The translations under genes and the position numbers were made by a program. The notes beneath the pieces are model-generated. The model made no database searches, was not told the origin of the DNA, and saw only the letters and a list, made by a program, of their open reading frames with translations. Source: Myxocyprinus asiaticus (taxonomy: Eukaryota > Chordata > Actinopteri > Cypriniformes > Catostomidae). Taken from it: 64,000 nucleotides of DNA. The stretch is taken from assembly GCF_019703515.2 (NCBI RefSeq), contig NC_059372.1, positions 22,147,931-22,211,930 on the forward strand, given 5' to 3'. This document shows positions 1 through 12,913 of this stretch, piece after piece; position 1 is the first letter of the stretch, and every line of letters begins with the position of its first letter.

Positions 1-1136
1 AGATCTGATGCAAAACTACTGCTTCTGGTCCAATTTCTTCCCAAATGCAACTGTGTCCCAAACAGTCATGATAAGCAGTTGAATCTAGTTCACAGAAAGA
101 TATCTATCAATGCTAAGTGATATGTTTATTTTCTAATTGTTTAAGAGCCCCCAAGACTCAATTTCATGTTCTTACAGATAAAGGATGATTTGACTGAGGA
201 AGGGAAAAAGCTAAGCAATGCTTTCATTGCAATCAACAGCATCTTCTCCTTATCATTCCTGAAATGTATTCTCCATTGTCCCCTATATACCCACACACCT
301 TCTTGAGATATTGCTTTGTGCAAATGCAGCACACTGTTGTACAAGTAATTGTCAATCACACTGAAAAAAAAAAAAAAAAAGCAGAACAGTGAAATGATCC
401 AGAGATGTTGACCTGTTGACCTTGGGCACAGTAGCAGGCCACACAGGGGTTTATGAAAAAGACTAAGTCCAAGTGAATCTTAGTGTAGATTAGCATGATC
501 AGGGTATATCTACGATATAATAAATGCATGTATGTGAAATTGAGATTTAAGTTTTAATTATATCTTTTTTTTCACTTCTTGTAGATTAGCTTAAAGCTTC
601 CGCTAAGAAAAACTGTCCATTACAATGTAGAAAAAAAGAGCATAGCAACAACCACTGCAACAATACTACAATTTTTATTTTATTTTTTCATTCTGGTTCA
701 GACGTCCCGCAGCCTCCTTTCTAACTGGTAACTGGTTAGAACAAAATAAGGAACTGTTAATAACAAATATAATAATATACATCTGGCCATCTAAAATCAA
801 TTAATAGCCTAAATTTCTCTCTCCTGCATACACGGCGTGGGCATGTTTGGACTAAACATCGTCTTATGCAGGCCAAATTATTTTATTTGAATTATTTAAT
901 TATTGTTTAATTATTTTATTTGAATTATTTGTTTTAATTACAGATCTGCTTCTCAGTCAAAACCCAGCAGCATCAAATCTGTTTGAAAGCATCATATCTA
1001 ACAATAATTCAGTAAAGACTTGGAAACAATTTACTTTTTACCTCAATATTTTCCCTTGCATCTGGATTAATTGTGAATGTACATGTAGTAATTATATTTA
1101 GTTGCCAAAAAGGTCTTCAACATATCACGGAAGGCT
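1..1136. other. Intergenic DNA, no gene seen
   Basis: AT-rich sequence with a poly(A) run at about 361-380. I see no splice-flanked coding stretch and no recognisable protein. A short direct repeat of TTATTTGAATTATTT units lies at about 880-940. Nothing else can be supported. Confidence 0.6.
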
Positions 1137-1545
1137 ACATCTGTCAGGTCAACCCAGTCTACAGTCTCCATTTCCCAGCAAGCAACGCGGCCTCCAAACA
1201 TGGCCGCCCCGGACTCCAATTCCCACAACACAAAGTGCTGTCAATCGCCAGACTTCTGATTACACACACCTGCATGCAATTACACTCGCTCTCACAAACA
1301 CCCTTTATAAGAGACTTTCAGCCACAGTCACTTTGCGAAGTATACGCTCTATTACTTGTGTCTCTTCCTGATATTTACTGGTTTTTGAGTCTTTGTATCT
1401 TTGCCTCTTATATTCTGTTTGCTGATCGCCTGACCCTTGCCTGTTCCTGGTTTGATTCTTACACTACGTTTCTGTGGATTGTTTGCCATTCTTCATTAAA
1501 GTCGCCTAACCTGCATCTGTCTCAGTAGTCATCACTGACAACATC
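1137..1545 (+). mobile_element. Solo LTR of a retrotransposon with 5-bp target-site duplication
   Basis: The body runs 1142-1540 (399 bp), begins TGTCAGG and ends CTGACA, so it has the TG...CA ends of an LTR. It is flanked by a perfect direct repeat ACATC at 1137-1141 and 1541-1545. Inside there is a TATA-like TTATAA near 1303 and an ATTAAA polyadenylation-like signal near 1497, in the order expected of a + strand LTR. No gag or pol follows on either side, so it is best read as a solo LTR left by recombination. The family is not identified; a short non-LTR element is a weaker alternative. The open frames across it match no protein I recognise. Confidence 0.7.
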
Positions 1546-2119
1546 CACAACGTGCAATTAGGCAAAGAAATGTGTGATGCAGCAGTTTCCTTCAGGCTCA
1601 AATGACATGCTTACCATGTTCTGGTAAAAAGAGAAAAGACCCTATTTATGTATTTATTTATTTATTTTGGCCAAAAGAATGTGTTGTTCCAAAAATGTAC
1701 TAAATGTGATAAACCATTTAGTCTTTGATTTCATGAAAATTTATTTGCAATAATTTTAACCGGTTATCAACATTTTAAAAAAATACCGTTTTACCTCCGG
1801 AACAACTGAAAGTGACTTTGTTCTTGTTTTTGGTTTCATTCCTCGAATCGTTTTTAGTCCCTGAAATGTTAATTTAAATGAATACATTTTTCTATGGGCT
1901 AGATATGTCTTCCTCTCTCCAATGTATCTCTTATCAGGTTGTCTTTCCTCCAATCAATAGCTTTAACTGGTGAGCTTATAGACGTCTGTCAAAGGTTTCA
2001 TGCCAGGTTTAAAACCAAAAAGTTGCCGGATGTTGATTACTATGCGGTTCCTTGTACAATAGGAGGCGATATGCGCGTTATTCCTCCAGTTCACCGCCTG
2101 TTACACAAGAAGAGGAAGT

Positions 2120-2732
2120 GAGATCTTGACAACGTAGCAATGTTTCGTTCGTGAACGCTACCGGTGTCAGCTACGTGAACACCTGCGTTCATCGCTGTCT
2201 TTCCCATGGGGTTGCGTGTTTGATCAGAGTACACACACACACAGAAGAAGGAGGAGGTCATTTTCAGCGCTATAAACTGCTTCAGTGACCAGCTTTTCCT
2301 CTCGAGTGGCGACGTGTACAGGAACGTACACGCATAGTGTATAGACAGCTCACGGGCGTTAAAATACAGCAGGCCATTTGCTATTTTTCATTTACTTATT
2401 TTAAAGTGACAGTTTAAACGGACAGGTGGGTAATGTGTTATGTTTCTCTCCTTCACTAACTGACAGGCTCTGTCTTTATTTCTTTGAGCGGCTGTTGTCA
2501 AAGTTGTGCTGCTTTATAGCCGATGGTAACTCATATTACGCTAACTGGTTAAGACTATCTGATTGTTATTATTCTGTCAGATGATCACGACCCAAAGCCG
2601 CAAAGTCATTGTATTATTTGCCACTCTTCAATTTGACCCATAAACCGCACGTTTTCACTAAATGTCTTCGACTCTGCCTGTTTGTTTGAATTTGGTCTTC
2701 TTTTCTTAGTATTTCTGCATTAGTTTGTGAAG
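2120..2732 (+). promoter_or_regulatory. sdf4: Probable promoter and 5' untranslated exon of sdf4
   Basis: Directly upstream of the sdf4 start codon, CpG is more frequent than in neighbouring DNA (about 2120-2340). A plausible first-exon donor, GACAG followed by GTGGGT, lies at 2425/2426. A plausible acceptor, TGCATTAG, ends at about 2723, ten bases before the ATG at 2733. This predicts a non-coding first exon ending at 2425, an intron of about 300 bp, and a second exon that holds the start codon. The transcription start site cannot be placed by eye. Confidence 0.45.
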
Positions 2733-5700
2733 ATGACACGGTACACCATGAGTACCCAGAGAAGACCTCGGACTGGCCGCCTGTGGGCCTCATCTTTGGC
2801 AGCATTTGTGTTGCTAATTCTGGCCATAAATGTCAACGCCAGGCCGGCGAATATGTCAGCATTAAAAGACAAACATCCCAGCAGTAAAGAAGAAAATGAG
2901 ATCCTTCCACCTGACCATCTGAACGGTGTGAAGATGGAGATGGATGGACACCTCAATAAAGACTTTCATCAAGAGGTGTTTCTGGGGAAGGAGATGGAGG
3001 AGTTTGAGGAGGACTCAGAACCCAGACGGAACAGGAAGAAGCTTATTGAAATCTTCACCAAGTATGTCCACATCTGTTGAAATATGAGATATGTTCTTAG
3101 GTGTCATTCTAAAGGCAGGCACACATTCCTCACTTAACACAATGAACAGCAAGCAATTTCTGTTAGTCATCATGAACAACATATATAAGCAAATATAATA
3201 AAAAACATTTGAAGCTCAAATATTCTATAAATACATCATTAGCTTTTATTCACTGTCACTAGGGTGGATATCAATAAAGACAGGAGTGTCAGTGCTAAAG
3301 AAATGCAGCGCTGGATCATGGAGAAGACGGAGGAACATTTTCAGGAAGCTGTTAGAGAGAATAAGATCAGTTTCCATGCTGTGGACCCTGATGGAGATGG
3401 TAAACAACATTTAATTGGCAATAGTTTTGTGCCATGGAATTGTCTAGCAGATATAATTTCATAGGATAGCAAATGCATGATCAGGTTTTTAAGAGGTTTA
3501 AAAATGGTTTCCCATAGATACCATCTTCCAGTTATAATGGCTTTACGTGTTACACTGTTTTACTAGACTAGAGCAAATACACGTCATCTATTTAAAATTT
3601 ATCCTTGTTTAAAAATGGCATTTTACAAGTTAAGCCGGCATCACACTAGTTGATTTTTCAAGCAATTTTCAGATGTAAAGCCCAAAGTTTACTTTGATTT
3701 TGACACGACCGTTCAGCCTATTTGTACAGTAGAACGTGAGCCTGTCAAAGTATACTCCATATGACTGTGCCCACATACGCAGGTGGTTGGCACATGTGCG
3801 CTACGACTACTACAAGACGCTGGACTATTTCTCTTCAGGAGTTTAGACCCATAAAGATGTCTTTATATTCCTTCAGACTTGAGTTACAAATGCAAATGTA
3901 GGTATCTCCTGACATCCACACACACGCTCTTGATGTACACATCCACCGTTGTTGTTTTTACATTCATCTCCTGATGTTTAGCGGCGATTACATCTTCTTT
4001 TAGTGCTTCTTCATGACAGCAACGTCTCAAATGTGAGTGTTGCCACCTTGTGGACCCACTAATTAGTGGAAATAATTCCAGGCGCATTCTGCGTGTTCAA
4101 CGACGCTCGGTTAGAAAAAGCAATTGCGTGCTCTAAGTGCTTGAGCGCTCTGCTGATAAGGAGATTCGCGTCATGCGTGTCTGGCCTTTGGTCTTAAGCT
4201 TCGTTTACGCAAACGCTGGCCAGTAGGTGAGAGACGGAGCACACATTAGTGTCTGCCAGCGGGAGGTTGTTAATCCTTTGATCGTCAGGACTTCCTGCTG
4301 AGTTAATGGTTCCAGCACCTAGAAAAACACATCATAATGGTTAATGGTAAAAATTGTTCTGTTGCTGTTCTTTCGGCGAGCTCTACATCATATTGAATCA
4401 GAGAGAGGGAGTCAGGGGAGTCATTATGTCTCTCACCCCTCCACCATTTTGTATCGCAAGTGTGACATACCTCCGACTGAACAGAGAGAGATCAAGATAT
4501 TTGGAGTTTGTAGTGTGCAGCCACTGGCTTTTGTCTTTTTGCCACAAAATGTCAACAATCCTCTTTTTTTTTTTCTCTGACATGTTGTTTTTTTCTTTCA
4601 TAACACTTAATAAATGCACATTTTTGACCTGATCTGCTCAAATTGTTCTCTCTCAGGACATGTTACTTGGGATGAATACCGTGTGAAGTTTTTGGCCAGC
4701 AAAGGTTTCAATGAGAAAGAAGTAGCTGAGAAGATAAAGAACAATGAAGAAATAAAGGTGGATGAAGAAAGTAAGTTGTTGAGAAGAATTAATTGGATAG
4801 TGTGCAGTACTCGTAATAAACCCATTTCTAATGATATGGCATCACCACAGCCCAGGAGGTTCTGGAGAGTTTGAAGGATCGCTGGTTCCAGGCAGATAAC
4901 CCTCCAGCTGATCAGTTGTTGAATGAAGAAGAGTTCCTCTCTTTTCTGCACCCTGAGCACAGCAGAGGCATGCTCAGATACATGGTGAAGGAGATTGTCC
5001 GAGATCTTGGTAAGCATAGGAATGTCATACCTACAGACTGACATATAATTTTGGTGTCGTTAAAGTAATAGTTCACCCATCTCTCATCATTTACTCACCC
5101 TCATGTGTCACAAACCAGTATGACATTCTTTCTTCTGCTGAATACAAGCGAAGATATTTTGAAGGATGTATGATGTGTTTTTGTCAACACAATGTAAGTC
5201 AATAGGGTCCAAAACTTTCAAGCTCCAAATAGGACATAACGGCAGCATAAAAGTAATCCATACGATTCATGTTGTTTATTCCATGTCTTCTAAAGCAATA
5301 TGATTGCGTTGTGTGAGAAACTTATAACTTAAGTCTTTATTCACTATAAATTTTGACATCGACAGTCTCCTTTGCACACTTATGAGAGAATTTCTTTTAC
5401 ACACTAAACCAAGTGAGCTTCCTCCGGAGGCAGCATTTTAAGGAAACATCGGAGCGCTCCCGACGCGGAGGCTGTTCCAAAAGGTAGGTATCTAAATCAT
5501 GTTGCCTCATAAGATAATTTGTTTTGGCCAAATTCTAAGGTATCATTTTACGTATCCTCACTGTGTAGGCCAGAATACACCGTGATGAGCACTGTGGAAA
5601 AATAAATCCAAGATGGCGGATGAAGCGGGAGAAGTTCATTGTATATACTGTATATATACTTATAATCCATTCAATACTGAAAAGTAGCAATAAAATATAG

Positions 5701-6730
5701 GTTAACATTATAGAAAACGGACTATTATCCCCAAAATGTGTGTGTATTTTGCCAGGTTAGCTGTCTTCGTGCCCAGTTGGACTATTTTTTATAAATGTAG
5801 ATGAAAGTTAAAAGGATCTGATACTGAAAATGTTATTCACCTTCTTGAAGCCTGCACTGCAAAAAATTGATATAGATCAATCGGGCTGGATGTCAAGATT
5901 TATAGTGAAAAAGGACTTTTTGGACTTTTAGGGAATTTTGGTGCATTTTTCGCATTGCAGAAGACATGGATTAAACCACTCGAGTCATATGGATTACTTT
6001 TATACAGCCTTTATGTGCTTTTTGGAGTGTAAACATTTTGGACCCAAAAAACACATCATTCAAGATATCGTCATTTTCTGTTCCACAGAAGAGAGAAAGA
6101 AAGTCCTATGAGTTTGAGTCATTATAAGTGTGAGTAAAAGATGAGAGAATTATATTTTTGGGTAAACTATCCCTTTAAGAACATGGTAGTTGAGCATATG
6201 AAAGATCAGAAAGTGAAAAGAGAATGGGGGGGTTTTCTTTTTTTTTTTTTTTTTTTTATTATTGATAACTGAACCCTGTGTGTAATTAAACAGATCAAGA
6301 TGGAGATGGAAAGTTGACTCTTGCTGAATTTATCTCCCTCCCTATGGGAACTGTTGAGAATCAGCAGGCCCAAGACATCGATGATGACTGGGTTCGTGAA
6401 AGAAAGAAGGAGTTTGAAGAGGTCATTGATGCTAACCATGATACGATTGTAACCATGGAAGAGTTGGAGGTTGGTCCTTTTTTAAGTGTTATTGATGAAT
6501 CAGAGTACTTTAATACAGTAGTGTCTCATTCATTTTACATCTTTCTTTCACAGGAGTACATGGACCCCATGAATGAGTACAATGCTCTGAATGAAGCCAA
6601 GCAGATGATTGCTGTTGCAGATGAGAACCAAAACCATAACTTGGAACTAGAAGAGATCCTTAAATACAGCGAGTACTTTACTGGCAGCAAACTCATGGAC
6701 TATGCCCGCAACGTACATGAGGAGTTCTAA
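2733..6730 (+). CDS. sdf4: 45 kDa calcium-binding protein (Cab45 / stromal cell-derived factor 4)
   Basis: Six coding exons with GT/AG junctions: 2733-3061, 3263-3399, 4657-4770, 4851-5009, 6294-6469, 6554-6730. They total 1,092 nt and encode 363 aa, close to the roughly 362 aa of mammalian Cab45. An N-terminal hydrophobic segment (about residues 18-36) is a signal peptide. Six EF-hand regions follow: loops at 112-123, 151-162 (canonical DPDGDG), a degenerate one near 209-220, 247-258 (DQDGDG), 292-303 and 328-339. The protein ends in HEEF, as in Cab45. The family resides in the Golgi lumen, where Ca2+-driven oligomerisation helps sort secretory cargo. Two in-frame ATGs (2733 and 2748) are possible starts; both keep the signal peptide. 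No break is seen. Identification rests on near-identity of exons 3-7 to the family. Confidence 0.95.
3640..4330. other. Third sdf4 coding intron: no gene, possible old transposon
   Basis: This part of the intron between 3399 and 4657 is richer in CpG and G+C than its flanks (about 3640-4260) and has no splice-flanked reading frame. It reads like a decayed transposon, but I could not find matching ends, so no family is proposed. Confidence 0.25.
5060..6178. mobile_element. Short inverted-repeat element (Angel-like, TTAA ends) in sdf4 intron
   Basis: The left end reads TTAAAGTAATAGTTCACCC. The right end is its imperfect complement, GGGTAAACTATCCCTTTAA, finishing at 6178. The inner sequence beginning CATCATTTACTCACCCTCAT recurs at other sites in this window (13.5, 33.6 and 43.1 kb). 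The insertion sits wholly between coding exons ending at 5009 and starting at 6294. Dispersed, non-coding, TTAA-ended palindromic elements of this type are abundant in cyprinids and have been called Angel elements; that name is from memory. The middle (about 5260-6000) is unlike the other copies, so a second insertion may be nested there. Confidence 0.65.
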
Positions 6731-8700
6731 TCTCCTCAAATCTGTAAAAAATAAGAATAGTAATATGTATGTATATATCCCTTAAGGCTACACTGAGGGC
6801 TATACAAAGTGTTGCAAGAACGATGTTGCTCTTTGCTTGCCTTCCAGATTGGCTCAACAAGTGCATTTGAACATGTGTTTGTAACTTTACAAACCTGCAA
6901 GCCAGAAAACCTTTTTTAAAATTGCAGTACAAAGGTGAAGTCACAGGTGTGCTGTTCAAAGGTTTTCCAAGTTACATATGAGCTTGCCCCATACATTCCC
7001 CTGTAATTAAGTTGAGACACTTTGTCACTTTCATGAATTGTTGAGTGTTGATAATTTAGAGAAATGTATGTATATGAGGAATTTGGTCAGGGGGAAAGAG
7101 TGTGTTTCACATAAAGGTGGAATCAACTTATAAATTGATTACTGTAAATAATATAGTTACTTGGAGTGCCATAATATATACATGTTATATATAAATGTTT
7201 TGAAATTTTGGGTGGGTTAGTTGTAAGGCAGGGCTTTGACAGGGTTTGTATATTTAGTTTACTAAGCTGCAACCCCTGTTATTTCCAAAGATTAAGAAAA
7301 TTATTTAGGGTGGTCATTTTGTGAAAGCTAAAGTATATAGCACTTCTTTTTGGGATCTCATTGTTCAATGCAAAGCAGTAAAAAAAATTCAGTTGAGAGA
7401 GTATAGATTAATAAAGCCAGATGTGACGTATTGTATTATTTGGGCACCAGGTTTTTTTGTAAGGAGCCATTTTGTTGAATTCATTATTGCGGCTGGCCTG
7501 AGTATTGTTTTTTTTTGACTCTTATGACTGCAAGTGAAAATTCAAATGACCCTGTTACCTCAGAAATCTCTTTCAGTCACATGCTTATAAGTCAGTAGTT
7601 CATTGACCCTGACAGTTTATTTGAGAACTTGTTCCCAGACGTGGTCATAGCGCTTTCTCCATTAAAGTTTGTATTTAGAGATCTAGAAGTAATTTTTATA
7701 AAAGTTAAAAATATTTCCAAGAATTATACAATAAGCTTAAGACAAATGCATTGAAAGGCATACGCAACCAGAGGAACTTTTATAATTTTATTATTATTTC
7801 ATGATTATGACTAATGGAAGCAGAATTTCATGTATTTTCTGGTCTTGCCTATATATTTGAGCACCAATCTCTGGTTTTGGTGTTCAAAGACAGTCTTTGA
7901 ATGTGCAATAATTGTTAAGCATGCTTTGGTAATAGTTTCAGATTATGAATTTTTCGTAAACGTGTTTTTTTTTTTTTTGTGGTTTTTTTTCTGTTTGAAT
8001 TATTGATGACTAAGGCTTATTTTACTTTCTTTTGCTTTGTGGTTCCCACAGAGGACTTTTTGGCTGTTTAAATAATAGCTCCTAATCTATTCACAATCAT
8101 CGTTGTACAGAACATTGACTGACTATATTGCCCTCATCCTGTGGAAATTCAAGTGACTTGCTTGACGTAAAGTTTTGAAAAAACCCACTTGTGTCTGAGT
8201 TTCTGATTGCTGAACATTGTTAAGCTTTGAAATGCACCGTATTGTAGTTTATATATTCATGAAAATGATTTTTTTCATCCCATATTAATACACTGATCAA
8301 GCAATGGACAAAACATACCTCTAAACTTGACACTTTACCTCTAAAACTTTTAAACTTTCTTCATACTTACGGTTGAAACTGTTTGCTAGATTAGAGAGGT
8401 TGCAAAGCAAAATCAGGCTAAAATTGTTATAAAAAAATGATAGTTATTCTAATCTCTATATGTAATTTTGATTAATTGGACCCTCATGATATCAGCACAT
8501 CAGGATTGTTGACTGTTTTGTTCATTTGTTCTGGACTATCTTATACCATAAAACAAATGTTGCAAGATGAAGTAAATACATTTCTTTTGATATCAGGATC
8601 ATATCCACATATAAAATTCTCATTAATTTGCTAGGAGGTCTGTGAACAATTATTGAGAAATAAAAAGTTGCCAAAATTCGACATTACTGATGTTTCATTC
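6731..8700 (+). other. sdf4 3' untranslated region and downstream AT-rich DNA
   Basis: No coding frame follows the sdf4 stop at 6728-6730. A canonical AATAAA lies at 7410-7415 and an ATTAAA near 7660, so the message probably ends near 7.43 or 7.68 kb. The rest is AT-rich with homopolymer runs and no recognisable gene. Confidence 0.5.
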
Positions 8701-9033
8701 TGCATTCTAAAGTCTACAAATACATTTAAAATTAAAAACTAACATTTTCTTCAAGTTTCTACATCTAACATTCACCTTATTCTAATAGTGGGTTGAAAAA
8801 AAAAAAAGATATATTTTCAACATAATAAAAAGTAAATACTTTTCAAATCATATTAATGGCTTCTTTTGGCTTTAGTACTATGACAATATAAAAGCCAACT
8901 ATTTAATTTTGCCAACAGCATGTTGTCTATAATATTATGGTTACTATTTTCACGCCCAGAATAAATGGGTCTTAATACATGAAAATGTATAGCAGCCTTT
9001 TTATTTTAGAAAGTGGGTCCCTTACAACACAAT

Positions 9034-10921
9034 CGTCATATTTTGTGGTTCTTGGCATCAAAAGGTTTAAAAACAGACATTTTAGATTCATTTTAGATAC
9101 ACTTTTAAATATAATAATAATTAAAAAAAATAATAATAATTTTAAATGGAGTCAACACGTGAAACTGCTAATAAAATTTATTTAACCCTCCTATGGTATT
9201 CGGTAATTTATGACCAAAACAAATGTAATAAAAACAGTTTCCTTTATCTGATCCTTATCATACTGGGCTTGATTCAATAAGTCTAAGTGGCTGTAAAAAA
9301 AAAACAACAACATGGCTTTTGGTATTTGTGGTCAAAATTGACCGACCACTGAAAATGAATGGGAAAGTCCAAAAAACAGCAATTCTTTTTTTTGATTTGT
9401 CAAATACAATCAATAAATCAGCTACATTGCAGAAAAAAACAGACAGAAATTACAGGGTGAGACTCTAAAACATCCTCAGTGTGAAACATACACAACCACT
9501 CACACTCACTTACACAAACACAAGAATGGTGAGACTTTAACACAACTTTTTTTTTTACATTTGTCAAATGAAACCAATAAATCTGCCACAAAGCTAAACA
9601 TACACACTCAGGGTTGAGACAATAACACACTCACATACCAGAGCATCAGAGCATCAATAAGTAGAGTTCTACAACCATCTTTTGTTCATTGTTGGCATTA
9701 CAAGTCATCTGTTGTTTTCCAGCTGTTGACAGCAATCTGACACACTCACTCACACACACACGTTTGCAAAATAAAATTTAACTACAGAAAGTTTGATATT
9801 GTAAAATGTTTACTCTGATTCTTCTGTTTTATACTCTTACAATACTATTGACTTTACAGAATTTTGCAGTTCATTTCTGTTTCTTGATGTTCATTTTCTT
9901 GGCATTATTATGCATTTACCTTGAGTTATTACATTTTTATGTTTTAAATAAATTATTGGTAGAAAAATGCTTATTCTGTGTAACACCATGGTCAGGTCTG
10001 ATGACAAGCATAAAGACATTTACTGCGAAAACTAACACTTCAAATTCATTTTAAAATGCTAAACTTTGACAAATAATAGTTTGATAATGTCTAAATATAT
10101 ATCCAAATGCATATCTTGTGATAAAATATAAAATAAGTTTACAACACACTATCAGACTACACAGTAGGTGGATACAGCCATCTACTGGCTGTTACTGGCA
10201 TGGCATGGTTTTCAAGTCTGTTATTTTGTTCACCAGATGGCAGCCATCTGCATCCAATTAATGTCACATTCTAATATTTTCTTCATGTTTTATCTTATAG
10301 AAGAGTAGGGTCTGATTTTTATTCATTTATTTATTTCCAAAAATGTGCTTATTTGTTTTTGCAAATTAATGGTAAAATTTAGAAATGTACATGTAAACAA
10401 AACAGCATAAAATCTCAAAAGAAATACATAATTTTATTGTTCTTACTTCAGGGAAGAAAAATGGTATCATTATCCTCGTAGAAAAAGGGGGGGGGGTTAC
10501 ATATCTAAACCTTTCGGTCAAAAAAAAAGCGAATACCAAAGGAAGGTGCCATTTTTTAATACCATATTTTTGAGTCAGCATGTGAAACTGCTAATAAAAT
10601 TTATTTATTACAAATCTTCATGCATCATATTTTTTACTTGCAGAATGGTTTCTCATATTTTGGGGTCCTTGGCATCAAAAGGTTTAAAAACTGACATTTT
10701 TGATTCATTTTATATAAACTTTTAAATGTTAAAAATGAATGTAATGTTAAAAAAATATATATATTTTTTTATCAACACGTTAAACTGCTAATAAAATTAA
10801 TATAATATAAGAAATAAAAATATTTTTTGAGTCAACTTGTGAAACTGCTAATAAAATTAATTTATTAAAAATCTTTATACATTAAGTAGTTCATCTTATT
10901 TTTTACTTGCAGAATTGTTTT
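9034..10921. repeat. Cluster of imperfect direct repeats
   Basis: A block of about 150 bp (9034-9183) recurs at 10652-10800; both contain CTTGGCATCAAAAGGTTTAA and end in AAACTGCTAATAAAAT. The tail of that unit occurs twice more, at about 10571-10651 and 10829-10921, each followed by TTTTTACTTGCAGAAT. This gives four related units in the same orientation within 1.9 kb. No protein is encoded. They look like remnants of one AT-rich repeat family partly split by the insertion at 9182-10559. Confidence 0.6.
9182..10559. mobile_element. TTAA-ended DNA element between repeat copies
   Basis: The left end is TTAACCCTCCTATGGTATTC. The right end carries the imperfect inverse GAATACCAAAGGAAGGT at 10531-10547, with a TTAA at 10556-10559. 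TTAA at both ends is the target preference of piggyBac- and Kolobok-like transposons. No transposase is recognisable. The interior has an imperfect duplication of about 150 bp (9380-9640) built around CAATAAATC. The family name is inference only. Confidence 0.45.
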
Positions 10922-10929
10922 TAGCTACA

Positions 10930-12839
10930 AGGTGGCAGTCAAGTTTCAAAATTCATAAAGACTGTTGCTTTTAACATTTGTTGGATTAAAACTCAGACCA
11001 TGATAAAGATTACTGCATGTGCTTTGAAAATATGCTAGTTTACCTGCTGCTACCACTTTTTGTCATCTTAAAATTTATGCACAGCATTCCCTAGCAGAGA
11101 TTTTTGCAAGCATGTCTCATGCATGTCTTCATGTAGAATTAATCTATCTTAAATGTATTAAAAGGAGCAGGGCATTTCTTTCTCTCCAATAAATAAAACA
11201 GTCCCAAATGAATGATGAAGTTCTAGCAGAGACCTACAATAGGGTGTGGCATTGTATGAAGAGCAAACAGATGGGTAGAGAGAGGCTTTTTTCACTGCTA
11301 GAGAATGTTATGTAAGGAGGGAGAGTCTTCCCACCTCCCCTCTCTGATTTTGTTTTTCTCAATGAGCCAGGCTCTCCCTGATGCAGGCCCCTGTGCCTGT
11401 CCACTAGGCCCCTTTTCTGGAAGCAGAGCCTGGCGGGGGCCACTTAGGGGCAAGTTTGGAGGGAGAGAGAGTGTGATTGAGGAAGGGGGTCTCCTTTCCC
11501 TTTCTGCAAATCACATGGTTTCAGACTTAAATCTGAGCCTTACAGAAACCTCAGATTTGGTCAATCTGGGCACAGTTCTTCTTGAGCATTTGCAATACTT
11601 GGGTTCAGGTCATTGAGTACATGCATGGACTGACACTGAGGGTGGGAGGTTCTAGGCCGGATTAAGAATCTTACATCCTGTTCAATGATTATTAATATTG
11701 CAACAAAAAAAAAAGTGCAAAGAATGTTTAAATTTGGAGGATATTTTGGGTGTACAAACAACACACAACAATGCTGTGATAAGTTGTATTTTGTGTCTTA
11801 TACTTACAATAAATATATTTATAAAAATACCAAATAGAAGAAAAACTGGAGATAATCTATTATCTAACTGATCTTGAGTTTAATCAAGTGCCATATTTTG
11901 ACAACGCAGTTTTCAACAACAAAAATGCTTTAAAGGACACCATAATTAGATAAAGGAAAACGTAAATATTATGGTCATTCAAAATAGCGCATGCATGATC
12001 TATGATTAATGTTATAATTAAATATGAATATTATGTGTAAATATAAATATGCATCAGATAAGTGTGTGCAACAGTTTGACAGTTTTCTTGCTTGATTGTC
12101 TTGAAATGTATTCCAGAGATGCTTGAGTGCAAGGGAGCAGGTTCTAATTTCGCTCCACCCTTGTTCAAGGCACTAATCCAAAATTGTAACCTTATAAAAA
12201 CACAACAATTGGGTTGCCCTTTTGGGTGAGTGCATGCAGGAGCTAGGATTACAGTAGGGTTCAATAAACTCTTTGGAGTTAGGTACAACTACTCCATGAT
12301 GGTCCGTGATTCATTTACAAAAGGATCTACTTAGCAGGAAAAGATTTGAAAGGAACAAGTTGCCAAACAGCCCAAAATTGGCAATATATAACAATTTTGC
12401 TCTTGTTACCTGTACCTGTTAGCTAGTTCTAATGGAAATTATAAGAAATGGAATTAGTAATAGAAATGTTTTACATTTTTCATGTGAAAAACAGACAATA
12501 ATATAATTTCTAAATAATCAATATTATTATTATTTATAATAACAAAATTTTTTGGACCAAGCTTATTTGCCGTAACTATTATTTCAATATTAAATCAGCT
12601 CAACAGCTCAACTCAAGTTAAATCAAGATAGAGCTTCATTTACCTCTTTTTATCTCACAGCTTTGACCTCTGTGGAATGCTTAGTCGGCAGGACAAACAA
12701 GGGGCACTGTCTACAGCAAGCAAGAGGTGTTAAAGTTTCTGTAACACATAAATGCTTTCATATTCTATATCAATAGATTGAGAAAGTACTATCAAAAACC
12801 TAAACTTTGTGCTAAAAGTAAATTGTGGCATATTTTATC

Positions 12840-12840
<1 letters not shown>
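10930..12840. other. Intergenic DNA; GC-richer islet at 11310-11680
   Basis: Mostly AT-rich with no gene seen. The stretch 11310-11680 stands out by higher G+C and purine-rich blocks (GGAGGGAGAGAGAGTG). Overlapping short frames exist on both strands, but none has splice signals or a recognised domain. Confidence 0.4.

Positions 12841-12844
<4 letters not shown>

Positions 12845-12905
<61 letters not shown>
12845..12905. repeat. (TA)n microsatellite
   Basis: About 30 uninterrupted TA units. Simple sequence, no other content. Confidence 0.95.

Positions 12906-12913
<8 letters not shown>

Noticed and set aside
1073..1528. 151-codon frame on +
   Set aside because: It lies across the solo LTR, has no recognisable domain and overlaps another frame of similar quality.
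12845..12905. Possible CRISPR-like or satellite array
   Set aside because: Only a dinucleotide repeat; there are no spacers or longer units anywhere in the window.
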